From Morchella semilibera (Eukaryota; Ascomycota; Pezizomycetes; Pezizales; Morchellaceae), in contig WBVU01000018.1 of the NCBI GenBank assembly GCA_009192285.1, positions 1,054,001 through 1,118,000 on the forward strand: DNA of 64,000 bases, written 5' to 3'. Made by a program: the position numbers and the translations under genes. The notes under the pieces are model-generated. The model saw only the letters and a program-made list of their open reading frames with translations. It was not told where the DNA came from and did no database searches. This document shows, in pieces, positions 56,521-64,000 of the stretch (its first letter is position 1; every line of letters starts with the position of its first letter).

Positions 56521-56857
56521 TTAATTTGGGTATACACGTACACACACTACTCCAGCATGTTTCTGGGCGGGGGTGCCGTCCTGAGGTTTGGAGTAATCTG
56601 GTGGGGGGTTGTCAGCACGACGTATCACCGTATTCGTCACTGGAGGATAGGAAGGACAGGAACAAACCTTGGGCGTTTTTCACAATGTGCCATTCGAGCT
56701 TCATGAGCTGTCGGCGCTCCGCTTCCTGATCATGATTCTTGACCTCTACAAGGAGCTGAGGGATGAAGCGGGCAAGTTTTGGCTGGATGTCTGGGTGCTC
56801 AGGTGCTAGGTCGACAAGTAGCTCCCAGACGGTTTGGACAACGTCCTCGGGGGTCAT
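56521..56857 (-). CDS. Short two-exon gene or gene fragment, unknown function
   Basis: Exon 56857-56668 and exon 56597-56521 joined by a 70-bp GTTTGT..CCACCAG intron give 88 residues with good codon use: MTPEDVVQTVWELLVDLAPE.., LMKLEWHIVKNAQ, then DYSKPQDGTPAQKHAG. Coding-like sequence continues upstream of the ATG (TPAHTLGYTIFLLIRAHF) but runs into a TAA, so this may be the surviving 3' part of a longer, disrupted gene. I do not recognise the family. The splice junction, which creates a sensible continuation, is the best evidence that it is or was real. Confidence 0.4.
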
Positions 56858-59066
56858 GTTGCGGTCGTAGTCCTTGAGGTGGCCAAAGTGGGCACGTATG
56901 AGGAGGAAGATGGTGTAGCCAAGGGTATGGGCGGGGGTTTCGATGGGGAGAAGTGGAGAGGTGGGGATTTAACTTATGTTAGGAAGTGAGGGGTCGGGGA
57001 GAGTTGGGATAGAATATATATAAGCTTAAGCTGAATGGTGGGCCCCGGGGGGGGGATTGAAGGGGAGAGACTTCTATTTGGTGCATGGTATATATGTAAC
57101 ATCATATACCGGCGACGCATCTCATGGGGCACGTAGAGATGTAGGCACTTTAATAAAGCGCACATCTGTTGTTCGACTGTCTACATGTGGTCAGGGCTAG
57201 GGATCAATAGCGCTTGGTTCCTGCATGAACAATATGAGGGATGCAGATGTGTTTTACCATGATGTAGTAGGTACATGTACTTACCTACCACTAAATGTAC
57301 TGATGGGTGAACATGAACTTTGTAAGTACATCATATATAAGTAATTATAAGTAATACATGTATATACTTTGTACATATCCTCCAACCCGTTTATTCAGAT
57401 CGCCGACCTGTCTTGCTTAATGCTACGTGGGTGCACTTGTTTGAGTCTTCATCACCAATCAACCAACCAATTGTAACCAACCCCCCCCCCCCCCAATATC
57501 GACACTCTCTTTCCTTAATCCCATTTGACTCTGGATAACTCCTTGAGTTCAATTAAAGCATCATCTTTCATGATCAGGACCCCCCAGGATACACAACCGC
57601 AACACATACACAGGGACTTACTGAATTCCAGCTTACAGCTGCATGCAGCCGAGCGGGCATGATGATGCCTACATAGTCAAACAAACCACAGGGGCACGAA
57701 CGATATTATATACCGCCCAAGATAGGTCGATGTTTCGATTCTATTCTGTTCAGCCTCCGGGGGTTCACCACTGATCCGGTAGGCACCTATTAGGAATCTA
57801 TAAACTCTGCTGACCCTGTCCGATTCGCTTGGCGGTCTCTCACTGCAGAGCTTTTCAGGACCTTAGCTTTATACCTTGTCGGGGATCCAGAGATTGCACA
57901 TGTTCTACAATAATTATAAGCTGATACATAGATCTTGTAATTATATATAATGCAGGTATGTACTCTACCTGATTGATGTGCTTACCACCAATATACATGG
58001 TCTGACTGCAATGATGCTGCGCAGGGTTGGGTATAATCATCCATAGAATATCAAGCATGCAGCTTCATTTATAATTCTCGTGGGAGACCACCGGCTTGAA
58101 AGAAAAACGTTTTCAATCCCTTCCCTCAAAATTCGAATTTTAGTAGATTAATTCCAAGTCTTGTATAATGGGAGCGTCGTTCCCCAAGATTACAGCTTTA
58201 CAACAGTATCAAGTAGCAGCTGCGGTTCGAACCATGATCCTAAAGGTCCTGCCAGCTAGGGTCGATCTCGAAATTATGTCAACATTGACCTTGGTCAGTT
58301 TTAAAAAATTGCTCTCACTCTGAGACATGAGGTTATTTTAATAATAACAGTCACACGCATGGAATTGTGAATCTATCCTATTGATAAGGTATCGTTTGAT
58401 CATGAATTAGTATCGGCAACCCGTAGATTCACAATATAAACACTACTATGGAATTTTCGGAAGTCAATAGGTTTCATCACTACCGTCCTGTGGGCCCCGT
58501 AGAAGCATATCGGTGGTAAGATGGTCGGTATACGGGGTTGCCCCTACGAGAAATCGTACAAGTACCGACCTGATTTCCTATGAAGGAGGGGAGAAAGCTA
58601 TTGTGTTATTGTTAATTCCCGGCGTGGGAGATCAACACTGACGAATATTCCGCTCTGTCAAAAATAACCCTGCTAGATATTCCGGGCTTCTTTTCAGGTA
58701 AGGTGAAGTGAGAAGTAATGTGTCCTGCTGAATTCGTTATGTTCTAGCTAGTACTAATCTTTCTAGATATGAAAGTTGCCAGGGGCAGGTTAGAATAAAG
58801 TTATCCCCTCCGGTGGTGCACTGCAGAAATGGACATGTATAGGAAGTATATACGGCCGGTTCCAGATCATTTATCACTGTATAGGTGGTATATCTTTCAC
58901 TCTCCCCATCACCATCAGCAGGTTCTGATATTCATTCTTTTATTCTTTTCCCTTTGATAGGAAGTAGCTTATATTAGAATACTCGCCCTTCAAGCTAATA
59001 TTAACCCTAACCAGTTTACGGACTGAGAGCCCTAGACGCTCCTATACCCTTCAAGACACAGCCGTT
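56858..59066. other. Intergenic region with an inverted repeat at 58364-58435
   Basis: No gene. It contains TACATGTA near 57272 and 57356, a C run at 57481-57494, and a perfect 12-bp inverted repeat (ATTGTGAATCTA..TAGATTCACAAT) with a 48-bp spacer. Confidence 0.5.
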
Positions 59067-59817
59067 ATGAAGCCCATTACTCACTCCCCAATCTCCCTCC
59101 TCCGTGCCGCCCTCCTCTTCCTCGAGGTCACCAATGCATTCACCCTCCTTGAACCCCGGTCCCCCCCGGGCGCCCGCGCGCACCCCCGGCGGCAAGCAGC
59201 CCTACCCCAAAACTAACCCCGCCCCCGTCGCCCCGCAAACGGGGTCAAAGAGAATTACATGGCCTTTGTCGCCACGGGGCAGCACCGCCCGGTGTGGGCG
59301 CACCTCCGGCGTAACCCGCCTGGCAAGAGCTCCAAGCCGCCCAAGGGCCCAATCGGCCACCCGGGCTCCGTCCAGTTCGACGAGACAAAGATCTGGGACG
59401 CGCTCAAAGTTGCCACACGTATGCAGGGCAGCGCCCAGGTCATCAACACGGCGAACAACAGGAGGTATCCGGGGAAGTTTACGAATGCGAATCGGGCGGC
59501 AGGGGCGGGCGGCGGGACGATGTTTACGGGAGCCATTTAGGACCATATATTCGGTATCTGGAAACAACACGAAGACCTATAAGTATGCCGGAATGGTAAG
59601 TTACATGTAATTCATTCCCCCCCCCCCCCACTTATCCTTCCCTTAATGGCGTCTCAATATTCACCCTCCGCAACTAATAATGGAGACATGCACCCGCATG
59701 TCCCGGCCTTGCCCTTACATCTACAATCATCCCACTCCCATCCCCATCCCCTTGAAACCCTATTATAACCACCCCTCCCCGTAGAACATGTACTGGCAAC
59801 TATAGACTGAGCACCCC
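59067..59817 (+). pseudogene. Broken gene for a small secreted basic protein
   Basis: An ATG at 59067 starts a signal-peptide-like leader (LLRAALLFLEVTNA) followed by a Pro/Arg-rich segment. The same frame is interrupted by TAA at 59214-59216 and then continues open to TAG at 59538-59540, with motifs IWDALKVATRMQG and NRRYPGKFTN. A coding-like continuation (IYSVSGNNTKTYKYAGM) follows in another frame and ends at a good donor (GTAAGT, about 59596); a plausible acceptor (CCCCGTAG) lies near 59784. So at least one stop and one frameshift separate coding-like blocks. YPGKFTN faintly recalls secreted fungal ribonucleases of the T1/N1 class, but this is weak and no catalytic set is identified. GC content is much higher than the flanks. 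Confidence 0.45.
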
Positions 59818-59839
59818 ACGCATTCACCCCAAGAAACCA

Positions 59840-61206
59840 TCATGTGTCCCCGCAACAAGCCCGCCGACCGCTCAAAGCACAAGCCAAAAAACGACCCACG
59901 AAACAGGCCCAATAACCAGCGGGCCGCGCGCAGCCGCAAAGAAAAAGGAGGCTAAGAAGACGGGCAACTGGAAGCAACGGGTGACGGCCGAGGGGAAGGA
60001 AGGCAAAAAGCTGCCGGACCGAAAGACGGGGAGTAGGGACCGGGTGAAGGCGTAGACGGAGAGGGTGGAAATACAAGCTTAAGGATACTGATGCAAGGTA
60101 GATGCTAGCCGTTTTGTTTATTAAAGTAATTTACACTGTATAGTATATAATGTACATGTATTGGAAGCCTTCCCGTAGATATTCTAAAGGTGTCAAACTT
60201 GAAGCCTTGAAGATAGATTACAGATCTTGCATAGAAAGGGCTCACAACAACTCTGTAGACACCCCCTGGGGGGATCTACAGACCACATTTGAACGCCTAC
60301 AAACCTTCAAAAATATCCACGGGAAGGCTTCCATTTTTATATTAGAGGTTCTAACTAGTCAGAAAATATACTTCACAAGTATATCCGTTCTGACGTGACC
60401 CTAATGATACTCTCCGCCACTCCCGCATGATTGTCCACAACGCAATGTCAAACTCTCTATCTAGAGCTGGATTTGTCTATATATACTCTCGCGCCCCACA
60501 GCATCCCAATATTGACCGGCAGGCACCAATGCTACCCACTACCCTCCTATGCCTTCCTGACTTGTCTACTATTAACTACCCACAAACACCACTATTCGAA
60601 TTACGAATTAACAAAGAACCTGATAACTACCCTATTCCCTTAGCGCGTTCATCTGTTAGGGTAATGATCGCAACGGCATTTTCAGGTGATGGGTTGGGGG
60701 GGGGGGGTGAGATATATATGGAGCGTGAGGTTGTGTATATTGTTCGCTAGAGCGTTGTAAAATGCCCGGTAGCTCATATTATATTATACCTCAGACCGTT
60801 TGTGCAACACCTCCTTTGGACAGGGTTTTCCTTAATATCAGCGCTAGCATATATCAACATGATTAAACTCCCGCTTGGATATGGGCAGTAGGAGAAGGTG
60901 CCTATGCTAGTTTGGAATGTCCAGTGAAAAAAAAATGAAAACCGCTGCCCGGTTTAGTTTATGGTACATTATAAGACGGGATTAAAAAGGAAGTGGATCC
61001 TGGCCCGGTAGGAGTGAAGGAAATGAGAAAAGAACCCGAGCCAGAGAAATGTAGGGAGCGATGATAAGAAGAAAAGGGCGAGAATATTGTAAGTAGGAAC
61101 ACTAACAACTAACGAAAGAATTGCAAGCACCAGCGTCTCTTCTTCTAGTAAAACAAATTCTAGATACCTATAGAACAATTTTAACCCCCTTCAAAATAAA
61201 GTATCG
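59840..61206. other. Region with lysine-rich open frames, no firm gene
   Basis: A GC-rich block to about 60055 has a lysine/arginine-rich frame ending at TAG 60053-60055 but no clear start. It may belong to the 3' part of the broken secreted-protein locus. Beyond it, short frames at 60150-60750 have no recognised domain. A G run lies at 60697-60706. Confidence 0.35.
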
Positions 61207-62537
61207 CTAAGTCAGCCATAAATCTTGAAGAGCTATTTCGGCGCTCGGCCTCTCGTTGGGTTCGGGTTTTAAAAGACTCTCAATGAACTTGATTCCTCCC
61301 TCATCGACATTGGCCTTCTCCAAAGGTCCCCGTGGAAACACTCTATCGCCGGCACAGTACATATAAAGAGACCCCATGTCAAGGCTAGGGGGGTTCTGGA
61401 CGGATTTATCCTCGTCGTCGCTCAGTTCCTCGTCCTCTGTGCAAATAAACGGGGTTTCTGAACACAAGACCTCGTGCATAAGACACCCAAATGACCATAT
61501 ATCCAGTTTGAATGTATATTTCCGCCGTCCAGGAAGCACGCCGTGGATCTCTGGGGGATAATAAGTCACAGTTCCGCATTGGGTTCGCAATTTCGTGCCT
61601 ACGACCTCTTTCGAGATACCAAAATCCGTGATTTTAACGCGAAGCGGGTCTAGCGATGCCACAAGTATGTTCTTATCCGTTGTGATTAATCAGTTACTGA
61701 AAATCTATTACGGTGGGGGACACAAACCTCAGGCTTTATATCGCGGTGACAGATATTGAGACCATGGAGTATCTTGAGCCCTGTCAGTATTTGTCGGGCG
61801 ATTTCTTTGGCCTCTAGTTGTGTTATTTGCGTTGATTTTATCCGGTGCAACAGGTTTCCGTGTTCCACGTATTCCATAACTATATACCGGTAGTGCATGT
61901 CCTCATACCAGCCGCAGAAGTGTATGAATTGCTCGGGGTACTAATCATTTACGGCTCAGCACGGAAATCCGAGAGAAGAAGCTTATTATGATAAGGTGTT
62001 ACCTACGCTCAATACTTTAACGAGAAGTAATATTTCACGAACAAATACCGGTCTGCCTTGGGATGGGAGCGTTGGCTGGGGCCTTGCAATCTGTTTAACC
62101 GCTCTATAATCACCACTGCGTTCTTCTCTTTGCAGCCATACCGTTGCAGAACCCCCATATCCTACGATCCTATCCGCGCGCCACAGAGTGCGGCCATATC
62201 CCTTAGTCGTCATGTGAGCTTTTCTTAGTTTTGTGCATACAACGATATCAGGCGAATCGGGCGAATCGGGGTCTTTGATGAATTCCGCGTCGAGCTTGTA
62301 AGGATCTATAAGTGTCCAAGCATTGGAAGCCCCAGCACTACCATTTCTGCTCGGATCATGTCTTCTTGGTGGAGGCATGAGACCACCCTCCTGAGTGTTC
62401 TTGAACTGAGGATTTGCCGCTAGTGCGCCATGAGCACCAAGAGGGAGGGCCGTAACGGTCGAAAGTCGAGTATCCCGGTCTTCTTCACCGGAGGAAGGAG
62501 TCGTACCGGCTCCCCGTAACAGTTCAGGAAATTCCAT
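61207..62537 (-). CDS. Ser/Thr protein kinase related to the kinase-ankyrin gene
   Basis: Three exons on the minus strand, 62537-62007, 61940-61728 and 61671-61207, with introns of 66 and 56 bp, both phase 0; 402 residues. A 120-residue low-complexity N-terminus precedes a complete kinase domain: glycine loop GYGGSATVW (126-134), ATP lysine 148 (AVKQI), HRDIKPEN (catalytic Asp244), DFG (264-266), a PPE in place of APE, DIWSFGCLMHEVL, and RPSAEIALQDLWL at the end. It appears catalytically competent. The first ATG in frame after a non-ATG extension was used as start. Introns fall at the same positions as introns 1 and 2 of the kinase at 29017-31049 (after the helix-C region and between Glu and Asn of KPEN). 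No ankyrin repeats follow. An acidic insertion (DEELSDDEDK) lies within the C-lobe. Confidence 0.88.
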
Positions 62538-62771
62538 AAGTCGAGTGATTTCGTTGCTAGTGAAGGATCTAGATGCAACATGACATTTTTCCACTTAATG
62601 GCCCAAAGCTCAGCTTACGCTAAGCAGTGTTAATCTGGAAGCCGACGGTAGTTTTTGAGGCCGTATTAAAGGTTGGGTGTGTACTTTAGGGGGGGGGGGT
62701 ACAAGAAGATAAAGCACAGGGCAATGTGGAAGGTGTCAGTACTGGGTGGGGTGAAGCGTTCTGTTGTTGGA

Positions 62772-62870
62772 TTATCATCACCACGCGGTGAGATGGGATA
62801 AGATCAAAGATTAGAATTTTAATCTTATCATCTGATACTGCTTATCCTATCTGATCCATCTTATCTTATC
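62772..62870 (-). promoter_or_regulatory. Cluster of GATA-factor core sites upstream of the kinase gene
   Basis: Within 100 bp, 235-335 bp ahead of the kinase start codon, there are about six GATAA/TTATC cores (ATTATCAT, GGGATAAGATC, CTTATCATC, GCTTATCC, CTTATCTTATCC) in both orientations, with further GATC/TGAT variants. Paired GATA sites are typical targets of fungal GATA regulators (AreA/NIT2, siderophore or light regulators). Which factor binds is not known. Confidence 0.5.
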
Positions 62871-63214
62871 CGAGATTTACTCGGCTCAATTGATGATCAA
62901 CACCCTTCGACAAAGAAAGAGTATTCCTGTGGTCTCAGCCCGGCCTCGTTCGTTATTGTTCGTTCCCAAACCCCAGCGGTATTTTTTTTTTGCGAGTAGG
63001 TGTCTACAGACTTACCCCTAAAAGATAGCTGTGAAGACAATAGCCTATATGTAGGTATAAATGATAGATATACAGGAGTAGAGAGAGAATGGTATAGTTG
63101 GCGTAGATTTTATAACACTCCGGATAAGCAAAAAATGCCCTCTTCCTATGTTATTGCTTAATAACCCTAACCCTGCCACAGTATCTTGCTCCCTCTCAAC
63201 TGGACCTGAGCCCA
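62871..63214. other. Non-coding sequence before MITE copy B
   Basis: No gene is seen. It holds a short ACCCTAACCCT word at about 63163-63173, only about two telomere-like units. Confidence 0.5.
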
Positions 63215-63216
63215 TA

Positions 63217-63560
63217 TGGTGCGGCGCAGCTTAAAGGTGACAGAAATTGCAGTGCGAATAACTTTTCAACCAGACAAGATATCAAAAATCTGTGGGATGA
63301 GATTGTAGGTGTAGGTATGATGATTTTGATCTCATAGATTTTGGATATCTTCTCTGGTTGAGAAATTATTCGCGATGCCTTTTACCTATTTTTGTATGTA
63401 GAAAGTGCCAAGACTTGGTGAAGTGGAGCAGTATTTAACCTCTTCTTTGCTAAGATGTGATTTCCAGCCATAAGGTGGCTGGATTACGATGCTCTAATTG
63501 GTTCGGAGCAGCCGGGATTGTTCCAGCTGAAATACAGACATGTCACCTTGCGCCGCACCA
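63217..63560 (-). mobile_element. Palindromic MITE family, copy B (344 bp), TA-flanked
   Basis: Termini TGGTGCGGCGCAGC and GCGCCGCACCA are inverted repeats, with AGGTGACA/TGTCACCT just inside, flanked by TA on both sides (63215-63216 and 63561-63562). A second, inner inverted repeat (GCGAATAACTTTTCAACCAGA..against CTCTGGTTGAGAAATTATTC) makes about half the element a long hairpin. It aligns in reverse orientation with copy A at 43598-43928. There is no coding capacity; an open frame starting inside it at 63457 is incidental. TA flanks suggest mobilisation by a Tc1/mariner-type transposase. Confidence 0.78.
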
Positions 63561-63562
63561 TA

Positions 63563-64000
63563 ACTTATACCGTGTTTTTTACCCCCAGCATCTTACCCTT
63601 GTATATTTAATGCGGGTAACGTATCTTAACCAGTGGGCCGTAGTGGCTGAAAACTACATCTTGGCTGCATGGTTTGTGGTGTGCATGGCCTGGGTGCAGT
63701 CTGCGCGTGCTTCACGCGCAGTGCGTAAGTTGCAACTTAACAACTCCGTCCGGACATACATCGCCAGGCGTCACATGGATATGTAACCTCTTTTATTCTT
63801 CCCATTTACAACCTTCCCCAATGATTCTCGTGCACCGTGCTAGTGTTTGCTGCCAAACTCTTCATTATCGACCAGGGAAAGAGGAGAACCTCCCATTTAA
63901 CCTACCTGATATAACTTATAGTCCTAACATCAGTTCCAACTGGCGGCGAATGAAGCCTCTCGCACATACAACACTGGCCCCTGGCGACTGCTGGCTCCAG
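63563..64000. other. Right edge of window, no supported gene
   Basis: A short open frame extends from the MITE to 63786 but has no recognised domain. No splice-supported or conserved coding signal is seen to the end of the window. Confidence 0.45.

Noticed and set aside
63457-63786. 109-residue plus-strand frame
   Set aside because: It begins inside MITE copy B and crosses its boundary.
1-64000. CRISPR arrays, bacterial operons, rRNA genes
   Set aside because: No spaced direct repeats of CRISPR type, no ribosome-binding-site-led operons and no rRNA sequence were seen; the gene structure is eukaryotic.

Overview
The window looks like nuclear DNA of a filamentous ascomycete (Pezizomycotina). 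Genes are well spaced and interrupted by short GT..AG introns (about 47-119 bp), often with a CTAAC/CTGAC branch point. The gene set includes palC of the alkaline-pH pathway, a HAM1-like protein, SPO11, SRP72 and a Mnn10-type mannosyltransferase. Several transposon-like stretches and one NLR-like relic carry stop codons explicable by C-to-T / G-to-A changes, as expected from repeat-induced point mutation (RIP). The exact class cannot be fixed from sequence alone.

Layout. 1-24 kb is the gene-rich housekeeping part: a tRNA-Gly with a short intron, a Mnn10-like GT34 mannosyltransferase (-), SPO11 (-), SRP72 (+), a single-pass membrane protein with a PPxY motif (+), L-threonine aldolase (-), a 12-kDa complex I subunit (-) and the 3' part of palC (+) next to a 134-N assembly gap. 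About 24-29 kb is gene-empty and degenerate. 29-38.5 kb holds a protein kinase-ankyrin gene, a PNPOx-like flavoprotein, a HAM1-like protein and a two-domain fasciclin cell-surface protein, all on +. 38.5-52 kb is mostly non-coding, with two GPI-anchored cysteine-rich proteins and three miniature inverted-repeat elements. 52-57 kb contains a tRNA-like relic and a decayed NACHT-type NLR gene. 59-60 kb has a broken small secreted-protein gene, and 61-62.5 kb a second protein kinase related to the first. A second copy of one miniature element lies near the right end.

Relations between genes. The fasciclin protein, the two cysteine-rich GPI proteins and the mannosyltransferase all concern the cell surface or wall. 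The two kinases share two intron positions and form a small paralogous family; one has gained ankyrin repeats. Three otherwise intact genes (SRP72, the complex I subunit, the kinase-ankyrin gene) each need one extra base at a homopolymer to restore a conserved reading frame, which points to sequencing undercalls rather than true gene loss.

Limits. All assignments come from reading motifs by eye. No alignment, database search or structure prediction was run, and intron boundaries are inferred from splice signals and frame continuity.
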